Source: Nitrospirae bacterium YQR-1 (GTDB lineage: Bacteria; Nitrospirota; Thermodesulfovibrionia; Thermodesulfovibrionales; Magnetobacteriaceae). Taken from it: DNA of 64,000 nucleotides. A program made the translations under genes and the position numbers. The stretch is from contig JAMOBJ010000008.1 in assembly GCA_039908095.1 (NCBI GenBank), positions 1 to 64,000 of the forward strand, in the 5' to 3' direction. The notes below the pieces were generated by a model that worked only from the letters and a program-made list of their open reading frames with translations, did no database searches and was not told the DNA's origin. Each line of letters opens with the position of its first letter. Position 1 is the stretch's first letter. Below, piece after piece: positions 1 to 8,306 of this stretch.

Positions 1-531
1 ACTGTGCCCCCTCTTTTTTCACACAAGTATGACACCTCTACTTATTTTTTTGAAGATGGGGTTTACTTGACGCTTACATTGCCCCGTTGTTGCATAAACA
101 AATGTTATTGTGTTATAACAGCGAAGGCTGCGTTTTGATGGTTAACCCTGTTTAAGCAGCCACGTCCAACATTGTACGGCTCCTGTTGCAAGGACCGCAC
201 ATGTGTGACTCAGGTAACCGGAGTGCTGGTGACTTATGTTATTGTTGGGGTGTTTTTATAAATGTTTACATGTTACCCATATTTTGGTGGTGTATGAGAC
301 TTAATCAGGGCAAAGAAGTCTGCGGTGCGGGTTCTTATGGCGCCCTTTTTTTAATTTAAAAGAAAAGGAGGATGACGTATCGGAAAAGTCCGGAGTTTTA
401 ATGTATAACGTGTAACAAAAGTCTCCATTTGGTTATGTTTGTGCAGTATATTAATTTGTACCATAAGTATCTGCACACCAACTCTTAAAGAGACAGAGAA
501 AATCAGGAACCAGGAATTGGGAGGGTAAGAA
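1..531. other. Upstream region of the nos cluster, no gene seen
   Basis: No convincing coding region was found here. The long minus-strand frame running from 1100 into this stretch is a shadow of the cytochrome gene. The region holds a perfect 10-base palindrome (111-120), an inverted repeat TTGTT-N5-AACAA (87-101) and a possible terminator-like hairpin (307-352). The promoter of the nos operon should lie here, but I could not place it with confidence. Confidence 0.5.
307..352 (+). terminator. Possible terminator or leader hairpin upstream of the nos cluster
   Basis: AGGGC (307-311) can pair with GCCCT (342-346), and AAGAA (313-317) with TTCTT (332-336). The 3' arm runs into seven T residues (346-352). 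It could end transcription from an unseen upstream gene or act as a leader attenuator for the nos operon. The stem is interrupted, so support is modest. Confidence 0.35.
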
Positions 532-1317
532 ATGGTAAGAAATGCCGTAGGGTTGAGCAGATTGCTTGTTTTTTTGTCGGTTTTTCTATGTTTAGGGATA
601 ATATCCACATTGGTAGTAAATGACGCCTCCGCCGCCGGTGCCGCCGACCTTGGCAAAAAGGTATTTGAAAGCCGTTGCGTAATCTGCCACGGTGCTAAGG
701 GAGACGGTAAAGGATTGGTTGATGTCGTGCACCGTAATGAGAAAAAGGGTATGGTCTGGGCTGTGTTTCCAAGGGATTTTACCTCAGGAGTGTTTAAGTT
801 CAGAACTACCCCGACAGGTTGTTTACCCACTGAGGAGGACCTTGTCAGGGTGATAAGCGGAGGAATTCCCAGAGCATATATGCCCTCATCGGCAGATCTC
901 TCGAAAGAGGAATTGAAGGCCGTAACAGGGTATATAAAGACATTTTCCAAGCGTTGGAAGGAAGAAAAGGCGTGTAACAGCATACCCATTAAGAAGCCCT
1001 CTTTTGTAGGCACCCCTGACTCAGTTGCAAAGGGTGAGAAACTATGGGAGAATATGAAATGCTGGGAGTGCCATGGTAAAGAGGGTAAAGGTAACGGCAC
1101 AAAGGCGGACAGCCTGAAGGATGACTGGGGCGATAAAGTTATACCCTTTGATTTTACATCGGGTGCAACAAAGATGGGTTTTGCTCCTGAGAATGTATAT
1201 GCCGCTTATACCACAGGGCTTGACGGGACAGGTATGCCCTCTTATCAGGATTCTTTAAAAGAGGACGACAGATGGCATCTGGTTTCTTATACTTTAAAAT
1301 TAATGGGAAGGCTTTAG
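532..1317 (+). CDS. Exported diheme c-type cytochrome of the nos cluster
   Basis: A 261-residue periplasmic cytochrome c. An N-terminal hydrophobic segment (about residues 10-30, ending in an A-S-A-A-type cleavage region) directs export. Two haem-binding sites are visible, C-V-I-C-H and C-W-E-C-H, in two successive class I cytochrome domains. A GGGAGG ribosome site sits about 7 bases before the ATG. It lies 16 bases upstream of nosZ and is presumably co-transcribed, so an electron-donor role to NosZ is a reasonable inference. It is clearly paralogous to the N-terminal half of the cytochrome at 15001-16446: both share the same spacing of haem sites and P-R-D-F-T, F-K-F-R-T/S-T-P and D-D/N-D-W-G-D-type patches. 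Confidence 0.9.
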   Translation: MVRNAVGLSRLLVFLSVFLCLGIISTLVVNDASAAGAADLGKKVFESRCVICHGAKGDGKGLVDVVHRNEKKGMVWAVFPRDFTSGVFKFRTTPTGCLPTEEDLVRVISGGIPRAYMPSSADLSKEELKAVTGYIKTFSKRWKEEKACNSIPIKKPSFVGTPDSVAKGEKLWENMKCWECHGKEGKGNGTKADSLKDDWGDKVIPFDFTSGATKMGFAPENVYAAYTTGLDGTGMPSYQDSLKEDDRWHLVSYTLKLMGRL

Positions 1318-1333
1318 ATAGGAGGAGGTAGAT

Positions 1334-3175
1334 ATGTCTTTTGATAGAAGGAGCTTTCTTAAGTATTTGGGAGTGGCAGGGGCCTCTGTAGGCGCCGGTA
1401 TTGTCGCCCTTGAAAACGTAACGAAAGGTAGCACCCAAAACAAGATTCTTGGCGCCACAGAGGCGCACGCAGAGACCAAGGGCGGCACTCAGAGCTATGA
1501 GGTAAAGCCCGGCGAGCTGGACTCTTATTATGGTTTCTGGAGCGGCGGACACTCCGGTGAGGTCAGAATTCTCGGACTGCCCTCAATGAGAGAACTCAAG
1601 AGAATACCTGTATTTAACATGGATGTGGGTTCGGGTTACGGCGTAACCAACGAAAGCAAGGCGCTGCTGCGCGGAAAGTTCTGCGGCGATACCCACCACG
1701 TTCACGGTTCATATAAAGACGGTATATATGATGGTAAGTATCTGTTTGTCAATGACAAACTCAACAACCGTGTAGCACGTATCAGGATGGACTACATGGA
1801 AGTGGATAAGATACTGGATGTTCCCAATGTTCAGGGAATGCACGGTCTGTTTACACAAAGAGCGCCTAAGACCGAGTGGCTGGTCTGCAACGGTGAGTTC
1901 CAGGTGCCGGTTCCAAATAATCCCGCCGATCCGCAGAGCAAGTACTACGGAGTGCACACAATAATTGACGCCGAGAAAATGGAAATTGTGTGTCAGGTTA
2001 TGATAGACGAGAATATGGATTTGGCGGCAACCGACTATGCCGGAAAGTACTCCATGACTACGTCATATAACACGGAAAAAGGCGTCACGGTATCTGAAAT
2101 GCTTGTTAACGACAACGACGCACTTTTTGTCTTTAACTGGGAAAGAATCCGCAAGGCCCTAAAGGACGGCAAGTTTACCACTGTTGGCGGTGTTAAGGTG
2201 ATTGACGGCAGAGAGGGAAAATCCGACATCGTGCTACGCATTCCAATTCCTAAAAACCCTCACGGAGTAAATGTCACCCCGGACGGCAAGTATGCCGTAT
2301 GCTCAGGGAAGGTTGCAACGGTTTGTTCCATTGTCGAAATAGCTAAGCTGGATGACGCCTTTAACGGAAAAATTAAGCCTAAAGACTGCATTGTTGCACA
2401 GCCACACATCGGTCTTGGCCCCTTACACACCACTTTTGACGGCAGAGGGAATGCCTACACCTCCGTGTTCATAGACAGCACCAACGTGAAGTGGAACATC
2501 CAGAAGGCTATAGATGCTGAGAAAGCAGGGGCGGAGGAAAAGAAGAAAAACGCCCACATCGTTGACGTTTTAGATATCCACTACCAGGTGGGGCACATAA
2601 TGGCCTCAATGGCGGAGACAAAAGAGGCTGACGGTAAATGGCTCGTTTCTCTTAATAAGTTTGCCAAAGACAGGTTTCTAAATGTAGGCCCTGCTAAAAA
2701 CGAGTGTGAACAGCTTATTGACATATCCGGAGAGAAACTTAAAATTGTTCATGACTCAGCCACCTACATTGAGCCTCATGACTGTATCATAGTAAGAAGA
2801 GACTTAGTGGAGAAAGTCGTAAAGGACAGATACAATATGTTTGAGCACCCTCTTGCAGTTACAAAGAGCGGTGTGGAGAGAAAAGGAAACAAGGTCACTG
2901 TAAAGCTCACGGCTAACGCTCCTGTTTATGGTTTGCAGGAGGTTAAAATCAAAAAAGGTGAGGAAGTTACAGTTATTGTCACCAACAATGATGAGATTTC
3001 CGACCTTGGACACGGCTTTGCACTGTCCAACTACAATATCAATTTTGTTGTAGCTCCCTTCCAAACTAAGTCGGTAACATTTAAGGCTGATAAACCGGGT
3101 GTTTACTGGGCATATTGCACGAATTTCTGCCATGCCCTCCATCTGGAGATGAGAATGAGGTTTATCGTAACTTAA
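1334..3175 (+). CDS. nosZ: Nitrous oxide reductase, catalytic subunit
   Basis: Reduces N2O to N2 in the periplasm; 613 residues. The CuZ-site N-terminal beta-propeller is recognised by D-T-H-H (residues 119-122) and E-P-H-D (480-483). The C-terminal cupredoxin domain has the CuA ligand pattern C595, C599, H603, M606, with Asn at 597 where well-studied enzymes have Trp. The leader D-R-R-S-F-L-K (residues 4-10) followed by a hydrophobic stretch is a Tat signal, although the gene neighbourhood (adjacent cytochrome c, nosD/F/Y, separate nosL) resembles clade II clusters, which usually use Sec leaders. A GGAGGAGG-type ribosome site precedes the ATG. The family is certain; the clade is uncertain. 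Confidence 0.97.
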   Translation: MSFDRRSFLKYLGVAGASVGAGIVALENVTKGSTQNKILGATEAHAETKGGTQSYEVKPGELDSYYGFWSGGHSGEVRILGLPSMRELKRIPVFNMDVGSGYGVTNESKALLRGKFCGDTHHVHGSYKDGIYDGKYLFVNDKLNNRVARIRMDYMEVDKILDVPNVQGMHGLFTQRAPKTEWLVCNGEFQVPVPNNPADPQSKYYGVHTIIDAEKMEIVCQVMIDENMDLAATDYAGKYSMTTSYNTEKGVTVSEMLVNDNDALFVFNWERIRKALKDGKFTTVGGVKVIDGREGKSDIVLRIPIPKNPHGVNVTPDGKYAVCSGKVATVCSIVEIAKLDDAFNGKIKPKDCIVAQPHIGLGPLHTTFDGRGNAYTSVFIDSTNVKWNIQKAIDAEKAGAEEKKKNAHIVDVLDIHYQVGHIMASMAETKEADGKWLVSLNKFAKDRFLNVGPAKNECEQLIDISGEKLKIVHDSATYIEPHDCIIVRRDLVEKVVKDRYNMFEHPLAVTKSGVERKGNKVTVKLTANAPVYGLQEVKIKKGEEVTVIVTNNDEISDLGHGFALSNYNINFVVAPFQTKSVTFKADKPGVYWAYCTNFCHALHLEMRMRFIVT

Positions 3176-3193
3176 AACAATTTGCATTAATCA

Positions 3194-3226
3194 CTCTCAG
3201 GCGGCGGACACAGTGTCGCCTGAGAG
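3194..3226 (+). other. Stable hairpin between nosZ and the nosR-like gene
   Basis: A perfect 10-base-pair stem, CTCTCAGGCG (3194-3203) with CGCCTGAGAG (3217-3226), and a 13-base loop lies 18 bases after the nosZ stop. There is no T run, so it is more likely an mRNA 3'-end stabiliser or processing site than a full terminator. It would let nosZ message outlive the downstream maturation genes (inference). Confidence 0.6.
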
Positions 3227-3256
3227 CCATCAATTAATGAAAAAAAGGGGTTTAAA

Positions 3257-4351
3257 TTGAAAGTCAGGTGGTTTAGCAAAACAACAACAATGACAGTGCT
3301 GTTAATATCTTTTTTATACACAGCAGCGTTTGCAGGAGCTGGAAGTTGGTCTTATTTCGAACACAGGTACAGTTCTAAACCGGAGGATGTGTTAAAGGCT
3401 GATAAGTTTGTACAAAAGGACCGCTTCCTGGAGGGGTATCTGGGTGGTAAACTTGTGGGTTATGTTATTAACTCAAAGGACTGGAGCTTAAAACATGTCG
3501 GATATTCCGGCAAGCACATTGAAACCCTTATTGGAATGGACACAGCTGGTAATCTTACAGGAGTTAAAGTACTATTCCACTCTGAACCTATTGTACTGAT
3601 AGGACTCAAGGAAGAAAACTTTATCAATTTCATAACCCAGTACGTGGGCAAGAGTGCACTTAAGGGGTTATACCTTGGTAACGATGTTAAAATGGATGCT
3701 CTGACCGGAGCTACCGTTACGGCGGTAGTTGAAAACGCCATAATATTGGAAACGGCAAAGAAGGTTGCCTCGGCAGCCGGCTTGATTAAATACAGCGATA
3801 AAAAGGGTAAAAAAATCGGGAAAAACTATGAGGCTATGGGTTTTAGCGATATTGTGGCCTCAGGGGGCGTGAAAAACCTTGTCATAAATCCAAAAGACCT
3901 TGGGTTAGAGGGTAAGGAGGCATATTTGGATTTATATTTTGCAGTAGTGTCGGTACCTTCCATAGGTAAAAACATTTTGGGTGAGCGTGCTTTTAATGAA
4001 CTGATGTCTGTGCTAAAGGAGGGGGAAACTCCTATTTTTATAGCAGCCCGGGGACAGGGCTCGTTTAAAGGCTCGGGGTTTGCCCGCGGCGGCGTTTTTG
4101 AGAGATTCAGCTTAGAGCAGCAGGACAGAACCTATGTGTTTAACGATAAGGACTACAGAATTCTGACTGAAATATCAGCTAAGGGGGCGCCTGAAATTAA
4201 AGAGGGCGGAGTGTTTATTATAAGAGCAAAGGACTTTGACCCCACAGCGGCTTTTAAATTGAAACTCATACTGACTTTCAGAGAAGGAGTGGCAAAGAAG
4301 TTTTACTCAACAGCTGTTGACTACGAGTTGCCGGAAAGGTTTATGGAGTGA
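3257..4351 (+). CDS. NosR N-terminal half: exported FMN-binding domain protein
   Basis: A 364-residue protein with a signal peptide (hydrophobic segment about residues 12-27). It holds an FMN-binding domain carrying D-A-L-T-G-A-T-V-T (about residues 149-157), the pattern whose Thr is flavinylated covalently in NosR, NqrC and RnfG. In classical NosR this domain is fused to a membrane polyferredoxin; here the polyferredoxin is the next gene, overlapping by 4 bases. NosR proteins keep NosZ active, probably by passing quinol-derived electrons. The start is TTG, six bases after an AAAAGGGG ribosome site; no better-placed ATG is near. Identification as half a NosR is strong; the need for both halves is inferred. 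Confidence 0.85.
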   Translation: MKVRWFSKTTTMTVLLISFLYTAAFAGAGSWSYFEHRYSSKPEDVLKADKFVQKDRFLEGYLGGKLVGYVINSKDWSLKHVGYSGKHIETLIGMDTAGNLTGVKVLFHSEPIVLIGLKEENFINFITQYVGKSALKGLYLGNDVKMDALTGATVTAVVENAIILETAKKVASAAGLIKYSDKKGKKIGKNYEAMGFSDIVASGGVKNLVINPKDLGLEGKEAYLDLYFAVVSVPSIGKNILGERAFNELMSVLKEGETPIFIAARGQGSFKGSGFARGGVFERFSLEQQDRTYVFNDKDYRILTEISAKGAPEIKEGGVFIIRAKDFDPTAAFKLKLILTFREGVAKKFYSTAVDYELPERFME

Positions 4352-5244
4352 CGGACAGTCCGATGGAGGCGTCTCTGTGGAAATTTATCTGGGCACAAAA
4401 GACCGTTGAGATAACGTTTTTTGTGGCCGCAATTGCAGCAGTATCAGTGGTTTTTATTCTGAGAGACTATCTGACAAAAAGGCCCGCTGTTTTTAATATA
4501 GTACGCTATCTCATTTTAGCGGCCTCGTTTTTTTATGCAGGATTGTATTTAAAAGCCCAACCCACAACTACAAATATTGCCATTGCTATTAGTGCAGCCA
4601 AAGACGGCACATTTCCGTTGGAACTGTTTCTTATGGAGCCGTTTATTTTTCTGTCTTTTGTGTTTATAGGCATCAGCTCCATTATCTGGGGCAGGGGGGC
4701 TTACTGCGGATGGCTGTGTCCATATGGCGCCATGCTTGAGTTGCTAAACTCCATTACCCGCCGGATACCGCGGCTTAATCTCAAAGTCCCCGGCTCTGTG
4801 CACAAAGTGCTGTTGAAGCTAAAGTACATAATTCTTGCCGCTATACTTGGGGTTGCATGGTTTAACTTTATGCTCTCGGAGTTTCTGACAGAGGTGGAGC
4901 CGTTTAAAACCTTTGTGCTTAAACTCAACAGGCCGTGGTATTTTGTTGCGTACTTCATTGTGCTTACTATTGCATCAGTTATTATTTATCGTGCTTTTTG
5001 CCGATACCTTTGCCCATTGGGGGCTGCTATATCAATTCCTGCATTTTTAAAATTTTTGACGGTAAGCAAACTTAAAAGAAGAACTTTGTGCGGCAGTTGC
5101 AGGGTATGTGCGAAGTTATGCTATAGTGCCGCAATAAGCAGCTCAGGCGCCATTAATTACTCCGAGTGTATGCACTGCTTTGACTGCCAGGTGCTCTACT
5201 GGGACCAACACAAGTGCACTGAACTTATAGGTAAAAAGAAGTGA
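4348..5244 (+). CDS. NosR/NosH-like membrane polyferredoxin
   Basis: A 298-residue membrane protein with about five to six hydrophobic segments. It has two membrane-proximal C-G-W-L-C-P and C-R-Y-L-C-P motifs typical of NapH/NosR/CcoG-type proteins. The C-terminal cysteine clusters (C-x2-C-x2-C-x3-C, then C-x2-C-x2-C) suit [4Fe-4S] centres. It matches the C-terminal half of NosR and also resembles NosH/NapH. The GTG start overlaps the upstream TGA by 4 bases; an ATG five codons in is the alternative. Together with the FMN-binding gene upstream it likely forms a quinol-to-periplasm electron path for NosZ. Confidence 0.85.
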   Translation: MTDSPMEASLWKFIWAQKTVEITFFVAAIAAVSVVFILRDYLTKRPAVFNIVRYLILAASFFYAGLYLKAQPTTTNIAIAISAAKDGTFPLELFLMEPFIFLSFVFIGISSIIWGRGAYCGWLCPYGAMLELLNSITRRIPRLNLKVPGSVHKVLLKLKYIILAAILGVAWFNFMLSEFLTEVEPFKTFVLKLNRPWYFVAYFIVLTIASVIIYRAFCRYLCPLGAAISIPAFLKFLTVSKLKRRTLCGSCRVCAKLCYSAAISSSGAINYSECMHCFDCQVLYWDQHKCTELIGKKK

Positions 5245-6569
5245 AACTGAGAAGTTTTTTGTCAGCGGTTACAGTTTTTATTTTGGCGGCATTAGCATTT
5301 TCCGTTACGACGGAGGCTGCTGTTTTGAAAGTAGGAGAGGGAGGCTTTAAGACGATTAACGATGCGTTAAGTAAGGCAAAGCCCGGGGATACAATAGAGG
5401 TCAACGGCGGCACATATGCCGAGACACTTAAATTAAAAAAGAAAATACATATAAAGGGAATAAATAACCCGGTTATAACTTCAAAAGGCGGAAATATTAT
5501 AGATATAACCAGCTCAGGCGTAACCTTTGAGGGTTTTAAGATTATTTATGAGGGAAAACACGTAGGGGATGATGTGGCCGTCCTTATCCATAATGATTCA
5601 CTGGCGATAAGGATACAGAACAATGTTTTTAAAAATGTTATGTTTGGGATAAAGGTTGTGTCAAGTTTGGATGCTGCAATTGTTGACAATACGATAGAGG
5701 GAATAAATGATAAGGATGAAATAAACAGGGGAACATGTATAACCGCGGTGGGCACATTGAATCTTGAAGTAAGCGGAAATAAGATTACAAACTGTCGGGA
5801 CGGAATCTACATGGAAGTCTCCCACTATGCTACAATAACCGGCAATGAGATAACAAAGTCACGTTATGGCATCCATACTATGTGGGTTGATTCGGGTACC
5901 TTTAACGACAACACTGTCATTGACAACCTCGTGGGTATGGCCATTATGTACACCAAGCATTCAAGGATAAGCGGAAATATTGCCGTTGGAAACAAGACTC
6001 ACGGCTTTTTAATAAATCAAACTATACGAAGCGAGATAAATGAAAATGTTTCTATCGGTAACACAAAAGGGATTTTTCTGTACAATTCCATAGAAAATGA
6101 GGTAAAATCAAACCTTGTAATGAACAATAATCTTGGCATACACAGTTGGGGCGGCTCAGAGGAAAACAGGATAACCGGCAATTCGATAATTGACAACGAG
6201 GTGCAGGTTAAGTATGTAGCTGCAACAGATCAGCGCTGGGACGGTAACTACTGGAGCGATTACCTTGGCTGGGACATGTCAGGGAAAGGCTCAGGTGACA
6301 TGCCTTATGAGTCAAACACAGTGGTTGACCATATTTTTTGGCGGTATCCCATGGCAAAACTACTATACAGCAGCCCTGCCCTGCATGTTTTAAAAATTAT
6401 AGAAAAACAATTTCCTGTATTGAAAGTCCCTAAGGTGACAGACATTGCTCCCTCGATGGTGCCTTTTCATAAAGACTGGAAAACACTAAGGACAAAGTAT
6501 GAAAACTATCAACCTGCCCATTACCCCGTTGACATAGAGAAACTCTCCATTTCAGGAGGCATGTATTGA
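5241..6569 (+). CDS. nosD: NosD, periplasmic beta-helix copper-site maturation protein
   Basis: A 442-residue exported protein with a Sec signal peptide (about residues 1-26) and many short repeats of a right-handed parallel beta-helix (N-x-I-x-x-N/G-x-x-G-I patterns through residues 70-330), as in NosD/CASH-domain proteins. NosD works with the NosF/NosY ABC transporter in building the CuZ site of NosZ. It begins with GTG overlapping the upstream stop by 4 bases and overlaps nosF in the same way, so it is translationally coupled. Confidence 0.95.
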   Translation: MKLRSFLSAVTVFILAALAFSVTTEAAVLKVGEGGFKTINDALSKAKPGDTIEVNGGTYAETLKLKKKIHIKGINNPVITSKGGNIIDITSSGVTFEGFKIIYEGKHVGDDVAVLIHNDSLAIRIQNNVFKNVMFGIKVVSSLDAAIVDNTIEGINDKDEINRGTCITAVGTLNLEVSGNKITNCRDGIYMEVSHYATITGNEITKSRYGIHTMWVDSGTFNDNTVIDNLVGMAIMYTKHSRISGNIAVGNKTHGFLINQTIRSEINENVSIGNTKGIFLYNSIENEVKSNLVMNNNLGIHSWGGSEENRITGNSIIDNEVQVKYVAATDQRWDGNYWSDYLGWDMSGKGSGDMPYESNTVVDHIFWRYPMAKLLYSSPALHVLKIIEKQFPVLKVPKVTDIAPSMVPFHKDWKTLRTKYENYQPAHYPVDIEKLSISGGMY

Positions 6570-7465
6570 AAATTAGCTTTAATGAAGTAACAAAGCGTTA
6601 TGGAGAGGTCACGGCTCTGGATAGCATTACGCTTGAGATAGTGCAGGGTGAGACATTTGGCCTTGTGGGACCAAACGGCTCCGGTAAGTCAACACTGATG
6701 AAACTGCTGCTTGGTATCATAAAGCCGACTATGGGCGGCGTGTTATTTGACGGCGTATCACCGGATGAAAAAGGCTGGACGGAACTTAGAAAACAGATCG
6801 GGTATATGCCTGAACGGGTGTCGTTCTATGACAACCTGACAGGAATTGAAACGCTTGAGCACTTTGCCCGTATAAAGGGTGGAAGTGTAAACAATATCAA
6901 AGATGTGCTTGCAAAGGTGCTCTCTGAGGAGGCGCTCAACAGAAAGGTGGGGGGATACTCTAAGGGGATGAGACAGCGGATTAATCTTGCTCAGGCACTT
7001 CTTAATAACCCTGCCCTGCTGGTGCTGGATGAACCCACATCGGGGCTTGACCCCGTAGGGGTGCGGCAACTATACGGAATACTTGATGAATTAAAAAGAA
7101 CAAGGGATGTGACTATAGTGCTCTCCTCCCATATATTGGCTGAGATTGAGGAAAAGGTTCAAAGAGTGGGGATAATGAAAGAGGGAAACATTAAAGCAAC
7201 CGGAACACTTGAAGAGCTCTACAGGGGTTTTAATCTGCCTCTTAGGTTGGTTATCATACTAAGTGGCGGCAATCAGAGCTTTGTAGAGCAGTTGAGAGCC
7301 GAGGGGCTGGAAAATGTTGTTGTCAGAGACGCTACATTGACTGCCGATTTGCCCAGGGATAAAAAAATGGGGATTCTCAGTTATGTTTTAGAGCATAAGG
7401 ACTCATTTGCAGATTTCTCAGTGCGTGAGCCCAGCCTTGAGGAGGTATTCTTTGGTATTCACTGA
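6566..7465 (+). CDS. nosF: NosF, ABC transporter ATP-binding subunit
   Basis: A 299-residue ABC ATPase with Walker A G-P-N-G-S-G-K-S-T, signature Y-S-K-G-M-R-Q-R and Walker B L-L-V-L-D-E-P-T-S-G-L-D, plus a C-terminal extension of about 80 residues. It pairs with NosY; the complex interacts with NosD for CuZ assembly. The start is TTG, overlapping the nosD TGA by 3 bases. No alternative start preserves the N-terminal strand of the nucleotide-binding fold as well. Confidence 0.95.
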   Translation: MKISFNEVTKRYGEVTALDSITLEIVQGETFGLVGPNGSGKSTLMKLLLGIIKPTMGGVLFDGVSPDEKGWTELRKQIGYMPERVSFYDNLTGIETLEHFARIKGGSVNNIKDVLAKVLSEEALNRKVGGYSKGMRQRINLAQALLNNPALLVLDEPTSGLDPVGVRQLYGILDELKRTRDVTIVLSSHILAEIEEKVQRVGIMKEGNIKATGTLEELYRGFNLPLRLVIILSGGNQSFVEQLRAEGLENVVVRDATLTADLPRDKKMGILSYVLEHKDSFADFSVREPSLEEVFFGIH

Positions 7466-8282
7466 TGCTTTGAAAGCCATGGCCGTTAAGGAGCTTTCAG
7501 ATAAGTTAAAAAGCAAATGGGTTATTGTTATAACCTTGTTGTTTGCTCTTTTCACTTTGATAATTGCCTATTTTGGTTCGGTATCATCGGGGGTTGTTTC
7601 ATTTATGAATATGAGCGCTACCATTGCAAGCCTCACAAGCCTTGCCGTGTATTTTATTCCGATTCTGTCACTGACTCTGGGCGGGGGCATTATCGCAGAT
7701 GAACGGGACAGGCAAACGCTTGATTTGTATCTGGCCTCGCCAATTTCGGTTTTTGAATTTTTGGCTGGAAAATTTCTGGGTCTTGCCGTCTCTTTGGCTA
7801 TCCCTATAGTTGTAGGGTTTTGTCTGCCCGGCCTTATGCTTATTTTTAAAGCCGGTTCCGGGGCGCTTCCAGGGTTTTTGATGTTTGTGCTTAATTCCAT
7901 GTTTTTGGGAATTATGTTTTTAAGTATTTCGTTTCTTGTATCGGTGGTTATCGCAGAGAGAAGCAAATCCATAGCATTCACTGTTTTTTTGTGGCTTTTG
8001 TTTACTATCCTTTACGATTTGGCCCTTGTGGGAGTGTTGATTGTTACAAAGGGGGTGCTTAGCCCTAAAATATTTTCTCTCCTGCTTGTGCTTAATCCGG
8101 TGGATGTCTATAGAATACTTAATTTTCTCACAATAGGGCAGTACTCGATAATCCTGGGGCTTGCCTCTGTTGACCTTCCGGGGTTTATGAACAGGTATAT
8201 TTTATGGGTGGTTAATTTCCTCTGGATTATTATACCGTTGTGGATTAGCTATTTTGTTTTCAAAAAGAAGTATCTAACTTAA
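7452..8282 (+). CDS. nosY: NosY, ABC transporter permease subunit
   Basis: A multi-pass ABC-2-type permease with about six membrane segments, partner of NosF. The frame is open from an ATG at 7407, but that would overlap nosF by 59 bases. I chose the TTG at 7452, six bases after a strong GAGGAGG ribosome site (7439-7445) inside the end of nosF. This start gives a 276-residue product beginning with the short charged helix (K-E-L-S-D-K-L-K-S-K-W) typical of NosY. Confidence 0.88.
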   Translation: MVFTDALKAMAVKELSDKLKSKWVIVITLLFALFTLIIAYFGSVSSGVVSFMNMSATIASLTSLAVYFIPILSLTLGGGIIADERDRQTLDLYLASPISVFEFLAGKFLGLAVSLAIPIVVGFCLPGLMLIFKAGSGALPGFLMFVLNSMFLGIMFLSISFLVSVVIAERSKSIAFTVFLWLLFTILYDLALVGVLIVTKGVLSPKIFSLLLVLNPVDVYRILNFLTIGQYSIILGLASVDLPGFMNRYILWVVNFLWIIIPLWISYFVFKKKYLT

Positions 8283-8306
8283 GCATATAAAAGGAGGGGT
8301 TTTTTT

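Noticed and set aside
87-101. FNR-like box TTGTT-N5-AACAA upstream of the nos cluster
   Set aside because: FNR-family sites are TTGAT-N4-ATCAA; the spacer is one base too long and the fourth and fifth bases differ. It also lies over 400 bases from the first gene.
351-1100. 249-codon minus-strand open frame
   Set aside because: It is antisense to the diheme cytochrome gene, whose CxxCH motifs and ribosome site are clear; no family features are seen in the minus-strand product.
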